A stretch of 23,521 nucleotides of DNA from Nitrosomonadales bacterium (GCA_004525885.1 SPBV01000005.1:1-23521); one strand, 5' to 3'. Numbered from the stretch's first letter, positions 9,009 to 16,693 are shown. Translations and numbers: made by a program. The notes: generated from the sequence alone by a model not told the origin.

Positions 9009-10684
9009 GATTTTTGAATATTCAGGATTTTGTCATTGTTGATCGGATGGAAATGGAGTTCGTTCCTGGTTTTACTGTTCTTACGGGAGAAACTGGAGCA
9101 GGGAAATCAATCTTAATCGATGCACTCTCACTTGCATTAGGTGAGCGTGGTGATGCAGGTGAAGTACGTAATGGTTGTAAACGTGCTGAAATCAGTGCAG
9201 AGTTTGATGTGAGTAAGTCTCCTGAATTACTTGCTTGGTTACGCGAAAATGATCTAGAAGGCCATGTTGATGACAGAAGCGCGTGTTTAATACGTCGGGT
9301 AATAGAAGCGGGTGGTCGTTCTCGCGGCTTTATTAATGGTCGTCCTGTCACCTTGCAGCAATTGCGTGCTGCGGGGGAAAGATTGGTAGATATCCATGGT
9401 CAGCATGAGCATCAATCATTACTACGCAGTGAAGAACAACGAGATTTACTTGATGCGTTTTCTGGTAGTCGTGAATTGGTACAGGCAGTAGTCACAGGTT
9501 ATCGTCGTTGGCAAAGTTTGCAGCAGCGCCGTATAGCATGGGAGCAGAATACTGCTACATTTGAACGAGAACGAGAACAGTTAGAGTTACAAAATAGAGA
9601 TCTCACAACATTAAATTTCTCACCTGATGAATGGCAGACTCTTAAGTCTGAGCACAGTCGTCTATCACATTCTGCAAGCTTATTGGAGGTTACACAAGCG
9701 TGCCTAGAAATTTTATCAGAGAGTGAATCAGCTTCTCTTACGCAAATTATTTCAGTAACTTCGCGTCTGAATGGGTTCCTTAAATACGATGCTAGTCTAA
9801 AAGGTGTGCTTGATATGCTGGAGTCAGCACAGATCCATCTGCAGGAAGCAGTCTCCAAATTGGAGCATTATCAGCAGCGCCTTGATCTCGATCCGAAAAG
9901 CTTACAAGAAATGGAAGAGCGGTTGTCTGTAGTTCATGCTGCTGCCAGAAAGTATCGCATTGCCCCGGATGAATTACCAAACTTATTGAAAACAGTTGCT
10001 AAACAGTTGGAAGATTTTAGCCAAGTTGGCGATGGTGAGGTGATGGCGAAGGAGGAAGTAATAGCGAGAGACATATACTTTAAACTTGCAAAAAAATTGA
10101 GTATTGTGAGAGATGGGGCGGCTAGAAAACTTGCTCAGCAAGTTACTGCTGCAATGCAGACTTTAGCGATGGAAGGTGGAAAGTTTGCCGTTACACAAAC
10201 ACCTCTGGACCAAGGGAATGCTCACGGTATGGAACAAATTGAATTTCAGGTTTCTCCCCATCATGGGTTACCGCTACGCCCCTTGGCGAAAGTTGTCTCT
10301 GGCGGAGAGTTATCGCGTATTAGTTTGGCGATACAGGTTATCACCAGCAAGGTTGGCGTGGCACCAACGTTGATATTTGATGAGGTAGATTCAGGTATCG
10401 GTGGACGTATTGCTGAGATTGTCGGTGGATTACTAAAAAAATTGGGTTCAGAACGTCAAGTGATGTGTGTTACGCATCTGGCGCAAGTTGCGTCCGCAGG
10501 AGATCAACAATGGCAGGTTTCTAAATCTGGTGATCCAGCCAATGGTGGAAATGTTTTGAGTCACATTACTGTACTTAAGAATCAGGAACGAGTCGAAGAA
10601 ATTGCTCGTATGCTAGGTGGCGTGCAAATAACCGAAACTACTCGCAAACATGCAGCTGAAATGTTACGGGCGAGTGGGAATTAG
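9002..10684 (+). CDS. recN: DNA repair protein RecN
   Basis: RecN is an SMC-like ATPase acting early in double-strand break repair, holding broken DNA ends and sister chromatids together. The 560-residue protein has a Walker A motif GETGAGKS at residues 29-36, a Q-loop region with DIHGQHEHQSLL, a long coiled-coil middle part rich in Glu, Gln and Leu (about 150-370), the ABC signature SGGELSR at 433-439, and Walker B LIFDEVDSGIGGR from about 456. Length is normal. The start is inside the end of nadK. No LexA-type operator is obvious immediately upstream, as expected for a gene buried behind nadK. Confidence 0.97.
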   Translation: MLRFLNIQDFVIVDRMEMEFVPGFTVLTGETGAGKSILIDALSLALGERGDAGEVRNGCKRAEISAEFDVSKSPELLAWLRENDLEGHVDDRSACLIRRVIEAGGRSRGFINGRPVTLQQLRAAGERLVDIHGQHEHQSLLRSEEQRDLLDAFSGSRELVQAVVTGYRRWQSLQQRRIAWEQNTATFEREREQLELQNRDLTTLNFSPDEWQTLKSEHSRLSHSASLLEVTQACLEILSESESASLTQIISVTSRLNGFLKYDASLKGVLDMLESAQIHLQEAVSKLEHYQQRLDLDPKSLQEMEERLSVVHAAARKYRIAPDELPNLLKTVAKQLEDFSQVGDGEVMAKEEVIARDIYFKLAKKLSIVRDGAARKLAQQVTAAMQTLAMEGGKFAVTQTPLDQGNAHGMEQIEFQVSPHHGLPLRPLAKVVSGGELSRISLAIQVITSKVGVAPTLIFDEVDSGIGGRIAEIVGGLLKKLGSERQVMCVTHLAQVASAGDQQWQVSKSGDPANGGNVLSHITVLKNQERVEEIARMLGGVQITETTRKHAAEMLRASGN

Positions 10685-10817
10685 AGACTAATTTATTTAG
10701 GTATTTAATATTTAGACGCAGTCTTGCATTACATACTTATACAAACATCCCTATACGATAGCCGAAACTTATCGTTAGTTGTATTCTCGTATACTTTTAG
10801 TAAACTTCGGATAATGA

Positions 10818-11204
10818 ATGGGTGTCTACGCGTTAACTGCTATAGGAGTGGGTGCGGCATTGGGAGCATGGCTGCGTTGGGGGTTAGGCTTGATGTTGAA
10901 CTCTATTTTTCCAACTCTTCCATTCGGCACTTTGGCGGCAAATCTGATTGGTTGCTATCTTATTGGCATAGCAGCTGAATATTTTTTTCACAACACCACA
11001 CTACCTCCAGAAGTGCGGCTGTTTGTAATTACAGGGTTTCTGGGTGGATTAACTACCTTCTCTACTTTTTCCGCAGAAGCCGTTACACTGTTATTGCGTG
11101 AACAGTATAGCTGGGCTTTTGCCATAATATCTTCTCACCTTTTTGGTTCGCTGGTGATGACGGTGTTGGGGATGTTAACTATTAGATTACTTGTACAGCA
11201 CTAA
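10818..11204 (+). CDS. crcB: fluoride ion channel FluC/CrcB
   Basis: Fluc (CrcB) proteins form dual-topology dimeric channels in the inner membrane that let fluoride leak out of the cytoplasm. The 128-residue product has four hydrophobic segments. It carries the family motifs GAWLRWGLGL (16-25), FGTLAANLIGCYLIG with the pore asparagine N42, and TGFLGGLTTFSTFSAE with the phenylalanine-box residues F81 and F84. I checked the 133 bp between recN and this gene and saw no fluoride riboswitch core. A second ATG at 10814 opens a different frame without family similarity. It is a single-copy channel here, so it would have to assemble as a homodimer. Confidence 0.95.
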   Translation: MGVYALTAIGVGAALGAWLRWGLGLMLNSIFPTLPFGTLAANLIGCYLIGIAAEYFFHNTTLPPEVRLFVITGFLGGLTTFSTFSAEAVTLLLREQYSWAFAIISSHLFGSLVMTVLGMLTIRLLVQH

Positions 11205-11320
11205 CTTAGTATGACTATAAGAGAGGTGTTGTTTTCATATTTCTTAATAGGGCGTTACAAATACACATAAATCATATTATCAGCTCCTGCATTAAAAATC
11301 AGAAGCCATAATATTAGATA

Positions 11321-11422
11321 TCAGTCTTTTTTCTTGGTATCTTTTTTGCGGGGTAAAGTCCACCATATGATAATGACGAGCAACGTTACTGCCACACCTA
11401 TTTCCAGGAATATTACCCACAT
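11321..11422 (-). CDS. 33-residue single-pass membrane peptide, function unknown
   Basis: On the minus strand a 34-codon frame starts with ATG and ends with TGA. The product (begins MWVIFLEIGVAVTLL, then VIIIWWTLPRKK) has one hydrophobic stretch of about 20 residues, a WW pair at its end, then a Pro and a strongly basic tail with seven Lys and Arg-Lys-Lys just after the membrane part. That layout, N-out or N-anchored with a positive cytosolic tail, is unlikely in random sequence and resembles other tiny bacterial inner-membrane proteins. It lies between crcB and mltA, divergent from mltA. The Shine-Dalgarno sequence is weak (only AGG about 13 nt upstream). I do not recognise a named family. 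Confidence 0.5.
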   Translation of the reverse strand: MWVIFLEIGVAVTLLVIIIWWTLPRKKDTKKKD

Positions 11423-11472
11423 ATTTTAAAGCCTGTTGTCTATTTACAAAGTATAACTTTAACCAATTTTTA

Positions 11473-12681
11473 ATGAAAAACCAATTAAGTTTTCTTAATG
11501 TCGCACTAATACTGTTGCTTAATGCCTGTTCAACCGAGCCAATTGTTTCTTTAACTATTCCTGAGAAGCCTCTAGTAGCAGATTTTCCACCACATATTGT
11601 GCCACCAGACGTTGCCACATTAAGAATAGCTAATTGGAGCGAATTACCTGGCTGGATAGATGATGATGTTCAGCCAGCTTTTGGTGCGTTCTTGCAAAGT
11701 TGTACCGTTTTAAGAAATCAGCAGTTATGGAAGGAAGCCTGCGTTCTTGCAGATTCTCTGCAGAAAAGTGATAGAACTGCGTTACGTCAATTTTTTGAGC
11801 ATCATTTCAAACCATATCAGGTATTGAATTCCAATACTAGTAGTGATGGCCTTATCACCGGATATTACGAACCATTGTTAAAAGGTAGCCGTAAATTATC
11901 AAATCGCTATCGTTTCCCGCTCTATACTGCACCCAAAGAACTTCTTATTGTTGATTTGAGCAAAGTTTATCCTGAGCTTAAAGGTATACGGTTGCGAGGA
12001 CGACTGGAGGGGCGAAGAGTAGTGCCTTATTACACTCGTGCAGAGATCGAGAACAGTGTGAGCGGTGGCGCATCCCATTTAAAAGGATACGAACTTTTAT
12101 GGGTTGAGGATGCTGTTGAATTATTTTTTCTGCAAATTCAGGGTTCAGGACGGATAGAAATGGAGAATGGCAAGATCGTACGGGTAGGTTACCAGGATCA
12201 AAATGGGTACCCCTATAAGTCTATTGGAAAATTGCTGGTTGAACGTGGAGAACTATCATTGGACAAGGCCTCCATGCAAGGAATTAAATCGTGGGGTAGA
12301 CGGAATCCAGAAAAATTGCATGAGCTGTTACATCAGAATCCAAGTTATGTTTTTTTTCGTGAACTACCCGCAGATCTATCGGGACCGCTTGGCGCGCTTG
12401 GCGTCCCCTTAACTGCGGGCAGGAGTCTTGCTATTGATCCTCGTGTTATTCTGCAGGGCGCACCAGTTTATCTTTCAACTACTTGGCCTAACAGCAGTAA
12501 GCCACTTCATCGATTGATGATAGCGCAGGATACTGGTAGTGCCATCAAGGGTGGCGTTCGCGCAGATTTTTTCTGGGGTTTTGGCAAAGAGGCCGCAAAT
12601 CAGGCAGGAAAAATGAAACAGATTGGCAAGATGTGGGTGTTAATGCCGAACAGTTACGTGCAACACGTTCAGTCCCCATAG
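11473..12681 (+). CDS. mltA: membrane-bound lytic murein transglycosylase A, lipoprotein
   Basis: MltA cleaves the glycan strands of peptidoglycan between MurNAc and GlcNAc, leaving 1,6-anhydro-MurNAc ends; it is anchored in the outer membrane by lipid. The 402-residue protein begins with a lipoprotein signal ending LNAC, so C19 would be the lipidated residue. Family blocks follow in order: DGLITGYYEPLLKGS, YYTRAEIE, FFLQIQGSGRIEMENG, RVGYQDQNGYPYKSIGKLL, NPSYVFFRE, GALGVPLTAGRSLAIDP, and QDTGSAIKGGVRADFFWG with the conserved catalytic aspartate. The 3' end converges on dsbC with only 17 nt between stop codons. Confidence 0.96.
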   Translation: MKNQLSFLNVALILLLNACSTEPIVSLTIPEKPLVADFPPHIVPPDVATLRIANWSELPGWIDDDVQPAFGAFLQSCTVLRNQQLWKEACVLADSLQKSDRTALRQFFEHHFKPYQVLNSNTSSDGLITGYYEPLLKGSRKLSNRYRFPLYTAPKELLIVDLSKVYPELKGIRLRGRLEGRRVVPYYTRAEIENSVSGGASHLKGYELLWVEDAVELFFLQIQGSGRIEMENGKIVRVGYQDQNGYPYKSIGKLLVERGELSLDKASMQGIKSWGRRNPEKLHELLHQNPSYVFFRELPADLSGPLGALGVPLTAGRSLAIDPRVILQGAPVYLSTTWPNSSKPLHRLMIAQDTGSAIKGGVRADFFWGFGKEAANQAGKMKQIGKMWVLMPNSYVQHVQSP

Positions 12682-12698
12682 GGAACTAACTCCGGTCA

Positions 12699-13409
12699 TT
12701 AATTTGTGGGTGCGTTCAGTTTTTTCTCGATCATTTCGGCAGATATCATTCCCGGTACAATCGTGCCATCAGCAAAAATCATTGTCGGGGTACTATTAAA
12801 TCCATGTTTTTTACCAAGCAGGATCAGTGTATCAATTGGTGTTCTACAGTTCGTCCCTGTGGGTTTTATAGCATTCAACATAAAATCATTCCAGGCTTTG
12901 AGTCTGTCATCGGAACACCATATTGTTTCAGCGACTTCTTTAGAGCCATTGAGTATAGGGTAGAGTAATGTGTAGATAGTGACATTGGTAACATTAACCA
13001 ACTCTTTTTCCAGACGCTTGCAGTAGCCACAATTAGGATCGGAGAAAATAACTAGTTTTCGCTTGCCACTACCTTTGACTTCTTTGATTGCAAGCTCTAG
13101 AGGGAGAGAATTAATATCTACTCGTCGTGCATCCTTTATTTCTCGCAAGCGTTCTTCAGTTATATTTTTTTCAGTCTTTAGATTAAATAAATAGCCGGAA
13201 AAAAAATAATTCGCTTTTTCATCAACATAAAAAAGTTGGCCCCCAATCACAACTTCGTATAGCTGCAAAAATGGGGTTCTTTTTAGTATTTCAATTTTCT
13301 CGTTGGTAAAATAAGCTTCGAGTGATTTTTTTAGTAATGCTTCGTCAGCGTACACTGTACTAGAGAAGAGGTATAGCAGTAAGGAGAGAAAAAATAATTT
13401 TATGTGCAT
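12699..13409 (-). CDS. dsbC: thiol:disulfide interchange protein, DsbC family
   Basis: DsbC is a periplasmic V-shaped dimer that corrects wrong disulfides, kept reduced by DsbD. The 236-residue product has a Sec signal peptide (hydrophobic residues 3-18, likely cleavage after VYA near residue 21), an N-terminal dimerisation domain, then the thioredoxin-like domain with active site CGYC at 127-130 (FSDPNCGYC) and the cis-proline loop STPT near the C-terminus. A second cysteine pair (TIWCSDD and GTNCRTP) matches the structural disulfide of the family. It is 71 bp downstream of the ubiH-like gene on the same strand and converges with mltA. DsbG is a less likely alternative given length and the CGYC motif. 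Confidence 0.93.
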   Translation of the reverse strand: MHIKLFFLSLLLYLFSSTVYADEALLKKSLEAYFTNEKIEILKRTPFLQLYEVVIGGQLFYVDEKANYFFSGYLFNLKTEKNITEERLREIKDARRVDINSLPLELAIKEVKGSGKRKLVIFSDPNCGYCKRLEKELVNVTNVTIYTLLYPILNGSKEVAETIWCSDDRLKAWNDFMLNAIKPTGTNCRTPIDTLILLGKKHGFNSTPTMIFADGTIVPGMISAEMIEKKLNAPTN

Positions 13410-13480
13410 GGTATGTAGTTAAGTTAACGGGTTATGATTGCATTCTGATACTAATTTTTGATATCCGATAATTTGTTTGT

Positions 13481-14650
13481 TTAGCTTAGTGCATGCTGTA
13501 TAAGGTGCTTTTTTATTAGTGGAAGTTGGTTAGTAATTCCTAAACCTAAGTTACGCAAACGAGCAAGCGTTGGATTTTCGTTGTTAAATAACTTCTGCAA
13601 GCTGTCTGTAGTATATCCCATTGTTAAAATATCTTCCTTGCGTGCCCGTTCGTACCGGCGGAGCAGAATATAGTCTCCACAATCTGACTGAGGTCCGCGC
13701 TCAATAATAGTTGAGGCTAATTCACGTGCGTCACGCAAACCCAAGTTTACACCTTGTCCAGCAAGAGGATGGATGCCGTGAGCAGCATCTCCAATGAGGG
13801 CAAGACGAGGTGCTACCAAATTTTTCACGCGTACGAAATTCAGTGGAAAAGCAGCAGGCTGCGTAATGAGTTGTAGTTTACCCAGCGCATGGCAGGATGC
13901 TTCTTCGGCCTGTCGACATAGGTCTAACTCAGGTAGGCTGAGTAGTGTACTGGCTTGTTCTTCATTGGCTGACCACACCATGGATACTAATTTGTTAGGT
14001 AAGGGTAATAAGGCGAGCATTCCATCACGACGAAACCATTGGCGAGCAGTATTCTGGTGAGATAGCTCAGCGCCGAAATTAGCCACTACGCCACTTTGTT
14101 GATATGAGTGTTGCGAAATTTCTATTTCTGCTTGTTTTCTTACCCAGGAATTTACACCATCTGCACCGATGATCAGCGTAGTTTGTAACAATTTATCATT
14201 TGATAGTCGAATATTAGCGTTAGATTCATTCCATTCTATTGAGGTGCATTGCATAGGGCAAAAAACTTTTACTTTAGTTTCCTGCCTTTTAAGTACATTC
14301 CATGTTGCTGCTTGCAGTTGGCGGTTCTCCACAATTAATGCTAGTTCTGTCATTCCAGCATCGTAGGCACTAAAATCAAGGCGTGCAGAATTGTCATCTC
14401 CGAATATCGCCATTTCATAGACTTGTGATACGCGGTTTCTATTAATTTCTGTCCAAACGTTTAGGCTCTCCAAAAACGAGACGCTGCCAGGACTAATCGC
14501 ATAAATTCTACTATCCCAGCTTTTATCGTCAGGAAGAGAGGGGGGTAGGCGTGATTCCACCAATGCTATCTTCAAGCCGCTGTCTTTAAGGGCTATCGCT
14601 AGACTTGCGCCAACAATTCCGCCGCCTATAATTACAACATCAAATTTCAT
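13481..14650 (-). CDS. UbiH/UbiF/VisC/COQ6-family FAD-dependent monooxygenase (ubiquinone ring hydroxylase)
   Basis: Enzymes of this family hydroxylate the aromatic ring of ubiquinone precursors at C1, C5 or C6 using FAD, NAD(P)H and O2. The 389-residue protein has the N-terminal dinucleotide-binding GGGIVGAS (9-16) with a terminal acidic residue in ALVESR, the conserved middle ADGVNSWVRKQ (163-173, the DG motif), and the FAD ribityl-binding GDAAHGIHPLAGQGVNLGLRD from 287. Length is typical. Which ring position is modified (UbiH, UbiI, UbiF or UbiM type) cannot be decided here, so no symbol is given. It precedes dsbC on the same strand. It forms the last core gene before the tRNA. Confidence 0.9.
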   Translation of the reverse strand: MKFDVVIIGGGIVGASLAIALKDSGLKIALVESRLPPSLPDDKSWDSRIYAISPGSVSFLESLNVWTEINRNRVSQVYEMAIFGDDNSARLDFSAYDAGMTELALIVENRQLQAATWNVLKRQETKVKVFCPMQCTSIEWNESNANIRLSNDKLLQTTLIIGADGVNSWVRKQAEIEISQHSYQQSGVVANFGAELSHQNTARQWFRRDGMLALLPLPNKLVSMVWSANEEQASTLLSLPELDLCRQAEEASCHALGKLQLITQPAAFPLNFVRVKNLVAPRLALIGDAAHGIHPLAGQGVNLGLRDARELASTIIERGPQSDCGDYILLRRYERARKEDILTMGYTTDSLQKLFNNENPTLARLRNLGLGITNQLPLIKKHLIQHALS

Positions 14651-14819
14651 AGATGAATTATACAGGTGCTTGGTATCTGTCGCGATACGGTATAGTTGTT
14701 TCTAACGCTTGAAATAAATATAAAAATGCCATGGGATAAGTATGTTCACAAAAGAATTAAAAGTTAGATTGAGATTCTCGCTTTTTTAGGTGAGAATTAA
14801 GTGTAAATCCTTGTAAATC

Positions 14820-14848
14820 TTGACAGAGAATTTCTCCAAGGGCAAAAT
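14820..14848 (+). promoter_or_regulatory. sigma-70 promoter for the tRNA gene
   Basis: A perfect TTGACA at 14820-14825 is separated by 17 nt from CAAAAT at 14843-14848, which matches TATAAT at four of six positions. Transcription would start about 14855, some 17 nt before the mature tRNA 5' end. The tRNA has no other gene in front of it on this strand, so it needs its own promoter. Confidence 0.7.
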
Positions 14849-14871
14849 GCCATCTCTTTCAAGTGCTTCGT

Positions 14872-14947
14872 GGCGAATTAGCTCAGTGGTTAGAGCAGCG
14901 GAATCATAATCCGTTGGTCCGGGGTTCAAATCCCTGATTCGCCACCA
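14872..14947 (+). tRNA. tRNA-Met (anticodon CAT), probably elongator
   Basis: The 76-nt sequence folds as a full cloverleaf. The acceptor stem GGCGAAT/ATTCGCC is perfect, the D arm is GCTC..GAGC, the anticodon arm GCGGA/TCCGT encloses loop ATCATAA with anticodon CAT at 14905-14907, the T arm CGGGG/CCCTG encloses TTCAAAT, and CCA is encoded at 14945-14947. It is not the initiator, because the first acceptor pair G-C is intact and the three G-C anticodon-stem pairs are absent. CAT is also the anticodon of lysidine-modified tRNA-Ile2; the anticodon arm with A at position 32 looks more like betaproteobacterial elongator tRNA-Met, but the short D loop (AGTGGTTA) and TGGTC variable loop resemble tRNA-Ile2, so the amino acid is less certain than the gene. 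Confidence 0.93.
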
Positions 14948-14956
14948 ATAATATAA

Positions 14957-14985
14957 GGGGTTAGCTATTACGCTAATCTCTTTTT
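14957..14985 (+). terminator. intrinsic terminator after the tRNA
   Basis: GGGGTTAGC at 14957-14965 pairs with GCTAATCTC at 14972-14980 (nine pairs, two of them G-T) around the loop TATTAC, followed directly by TTTTT. It starts 10 nt after the encoded CCA and would end a monocistronic tRNA transcript. Confidence 0.75.
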
Positions 14986-15134
14986 CCTTATCATTGCTAC
15001 CATATTGCTACTTTATACGAGTTTTAATAGACGTTAACTATTAAGGGGCGGGGGTTATTAGGAGGCAGGCAGGGTGTCGATTAGGGTACCCGTCGTTGTA
15101 GTTGTACACATGCTTCTTTTTCTAATGAATGGAA

Positions 15135-15216
15135 TAGGTGGGGGTACACCTAGTCTTAGATTAAGCCGCTCCCTTACCAAGGTAGTACCTACTCCTTCTT
15201 TTTTTCTCTAATTTTT
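15135..15216 (+). repeat. dispersed repeat block R1, copy 1
   Basis: The block contains TACACCTAGTCTTAGATTAA and continues through a CCTAC-pyrimidine tract. It aligns over about 80 bp with 16546-16627, sharing the core TACACCTAGTCTTRGATTAAG and flanking G- and CCC-rich parts, with scattered substitutions and small indels. The similarity was judged by eye. Confidence 0.65.
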
Positions 15217-15228
15217 GTAAAAGTCCCC

Positions 15229-15247
15229 TTTGTGTCCAAAACGGACA
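15229..15247. repeat. TGTCC palindrome R2, copy 1 (shortened)
   Basis: TTTGTGTCC is followed by AAAACGGACA, giving the small hairpin TGTCC-AAAAC-GGACA. Compared with the copies at 16660 and 22547 it appears to lack about 11 bases of the centre (the part corresponding to GCTTTTGGCAC). It follows R1 copy 1 by about 15 bp, the same order as R1-R2 near 16600. Confidence 0.55.
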
Positions 15248-15264
15248 TTTAGGAACATTTTGAT

Positions 15265-15315
15265 GGCATAAGGGGTGCACTTTAGCGCGTCCCCGCCCGC
15301 TTGGCCTTGTTAGAA
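15265..15315 (-). repeat. attC-like site at the 3' end of the methyltransferase gene (degenerate)
   Basis: Read on the minus strand the stretch begins TTCTAACAAGGCC, where TAA is the methyltransferase stop codon, as is common where a cassette gene runs into its attC R'' box (consensus RYYYAAC). It contains an imperfect hairpin, GGGG-ac-GCGC-taaa-GTGC-a-CCCC, and ends CTTATGCC where GTTATGC-like R' boxes normally stand, so the G of the crossover triplet is changed to C. The long L arms are poor. Taken alone this would be weak; it is reported because a better site lies at the other end of the same gene. Confidence 0.35.
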
Positions 15316-16092
15316 GAGACCGACATCGATGCTTTGCAAAAACTCATCTGTTACGTCAGCATTTTTCTTCCCTGCAATAGCGAAATAAAATAGTGGCTCG
15401 CCATCAATTGAGAATCTATGACGATATCGTTCTATATGATAGACATCAAAGTAGTTAGAGAATATCAGTTCTCTAGTCATGCGTGAAAACCCTGACGTAT
15501 CTGTTTTGTCAAAAAAGGTTTCCTTAATATTAAAAGCTACCCATCCCTCCTTATTTATTATGTTGAAAGCTTCAATAAAAGCTTTTACAGGAATATCACC
15601 AAATCCAAGTGCAGAGACTGTGACCATACAATTACAACCCCAAGAAATTATCTCGCTCCTTGTCTCTTGATCTAGCGCCGTGAAATCTTGAATATGATAA
15701 GCATCATAGATGCCAGGCCGATCTCGTATTAGTGCGTCATAAGCGCTAGGAACTATATCTATACCTACGAGACGAGAGACTCCTCGGTTTTTTAATTCTT
15801 CTCCCACCATTCCATTGCCAGCACCTAAATCAAGGACTCTCAATTCGGTAAAATTTCCTGAGCTATGCTTAATTGTAGTCTCTAAGATCGTAGCAACGAA
15901 AGTAGGAGAAGTGCATTTAAGGCGATCATAGTAAATTTGCTCATACAAACCAGGAATCTGATAAATTTCATTATAATCATGAAACCTTATTTTTCGTGGT
16001 TCACCGGGGCCAAGCAGGTAAAAATATGCTTCATCTTGACTCTGATCTTTCATTTCTTTTTTAGGGAACTGTATCTGATGTCTTTTTATCAA
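15310..16092 (-). CDS. class I SAM-dependent methyltransferase, probable integron cassette gene
   Basis: The 260-residue protein has a Rossmann-type SAM-binding motif I, VLDLGAGNGMVG (residues 86-97), and the following acidic beta-strand end GIDIVPSA with D112. The remainder shows AFNIINKEGWVAFNIKET, as in methyltransferases that act on small molecules; substrate unknown. The start is TTG at 16092, chosen because GGAG stands 6 nt before its AAGAAT spacer on the minus strand; the ATG 13 codons later has only a weak purine run. No operon partner is present. Both ends touch attC-like sites: 32 nt upstream of the start and across the stop codon. This points to acquisition as an integron gene cassette. 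I cannot name a specific family; it resembles WBSCR27-type methyltransferases only in a general way. Confidence 0.8.
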   Translation of the reverse strand: MIKRHQIQFPKKEMKDQSQDEAYFYLLGPGEPRKIRFHDYNEIYQIPGLYEQIYYDRLKCTSPTFVATILETTIKHSSGNFTELRVLDLGAGNGMVGEELKNRGVSRLVGIDIVPSAYDALIRDRPGIYDAYHIQDFTALDQETRSEIISWGCNCMVTVSALGFGDIPVKAFIEAFNIINKEGWVAFNIKETFFDKTDTSGFSRMTRELIFSNYFDVYHIERYRHRFSIDGEPLFYFAIAGKKNADVTDEFLQSIDVGLF

Positions 16093-16123
16093 ATTCTTCT
16101 CCGCGATACTGATGGGTGAAATT

Positions 16124-16187
16124 TAAAAACCTGAGATAACTTGACGACGCGTTTTGTGCGCCGGTCAAGTTGAGCGATTTGTTAGCT
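16124..16187 (-). repeat. attC-like integron recombination site upstream of the methyltransferase
   Basis: Read on the minus strand this 64-bp stretch has the order of a short attC. An R''-like box AGCTAAC comes first, then spacer AAATCG, an L'' arm containing AACTTGAC, a centre CGGCGCACAAAACGCGTC, an L' arm GTCAAGTT that pairs perfectly with L'' over 8 bp, then ATCTCAGG and an R'-like GTTTTTA. Both crossover triplets, AAC and GTT, are intact, and TTATCTCAGG recalls the TTAACTCAGG part of well-known cassettes. The weak point is R', where RRRY is replaced by TTTA. The methyltransferase TTG start lies just downstream in this orientation, as in a cassette. Confidence 0.5.
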
Positions 16188-16545
16188 GCTTTGCTGGTAA
16201 AAAAACGGGGTGTCACATAACGCCAAATACGATCTAACCTAGGCCCATATGAAGTTCAGTTTCCCAACTACTTGAAATAGAAAGGTATGATCCACTTGAA
16301 CACCAAGGAAGTGGCAGAACTACAAATTGTAAGATTACGATGGTAACTAGGAGTAAGGCTATTATGACATACTATTCAGCGGCCAATTCTCTGATGATTA
16401 TAAATGTTTTATCCCGCCCGTACAATAAGATCATTACTAGCAGTGACCATGGAAAGAAAATTTTTGGCACTATTCCAGATAAAACCTCTTACTCTGCATA
16501 TTTTCCCTTGTTTTGTGTGTCTCACTACGCCGCAACAAAGTTACA
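16188..16545. other. gene-free stretch with possible remnants
   Basis: No intact gene is convincing here. Two overlapping plus-strand frames of 64-69 codons near 16340-16598 have no recognisable features and run into the repeat block. A 19-codon stub at 16287 is listed separately. The stretch may be the decayed remains of a preceding cassette or insertion element. Confidence 0.5.
16287..16346 (+). pseudogene. possible N-terminal stub of a DNA-binding or transposase gene
   Basis: An ATG preceded by GAAAGG opens a 19-codon frame, MIHLNTKEVAELQIVRLRW, that stops at TAA. The pattern LNTKEVAEL resembles the first helix of excisionase or transposase helix-turn-helix domains. Nothing recognisable follows in any frame. 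It could be chance; the case rests on one short motif. Confidence 0.15.
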
Positions 16546-16627
16546 TTAGGGGTGGGTATACACCTAGTCTTGGATTAAGCTACCCCCTATTGATGTAGCG
16601 CCTACACCTCTTTCCTTTCCTCAATTT
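16546..16627 (+). repeat. dispersed repeat block R1, copy 2
   Basis: This block shares TACACCTAGTCTTGGATTAA with 15135-15216 (one difference in the core) and continues with CCCCCTAT, GTAG and CCTACACCTC in parallel with the other copy. Both are on the same strand and both are followed by a TGTCC-type palindrome. Confidence 0.65.
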
Positions 16628-16659
16628 TAGCGAAAAGAATTTTTCTAGAATAAAAATCT

Positions 16660-16693
16660 TTGAGTGTTCGCTTTTGGCACAAAACAGACACTC
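16660..16693. repeat. TGTCC palindrome R2, copy 2
   Basis: GAGTGTTCGCTTTT (from 16662) and AAAACAGACACTC (to 16693) form an imperfect inverted repeat around GGCAC. Compared with the copy at 22547 it differs by a few substitutions that spoil base pairs, so it looks decayed. Confidence 0.55.

Larger units (their letters stand above)
14986..15264. other. gene-free stretch between the tRNA terminator and the methyltransferase cassette
   Basis: No credible coding frame is visible. The left half is G-rich on the plus strand (runs such as GGGGCGGGGG near 15043). The right half holds one copy of the dispersed repeat block and the shortened TGTCC palindrome described separately. It looks like decayed intergenic or mobile-element DNA. 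Confidence 0.6.

Noticed and set aside
10685..10817. Fluoride riboswitch before crcB
   Set aside because: The conserved GG-GATGG and pseudoknot parts of the crcB motif are not present in this interval.
16340..16598. Two overlapping plus-strand frames of 64-69 codons
   Set aside because: Both run into the repeat block R1, overlap each other in different frames and show no recognisable feature.
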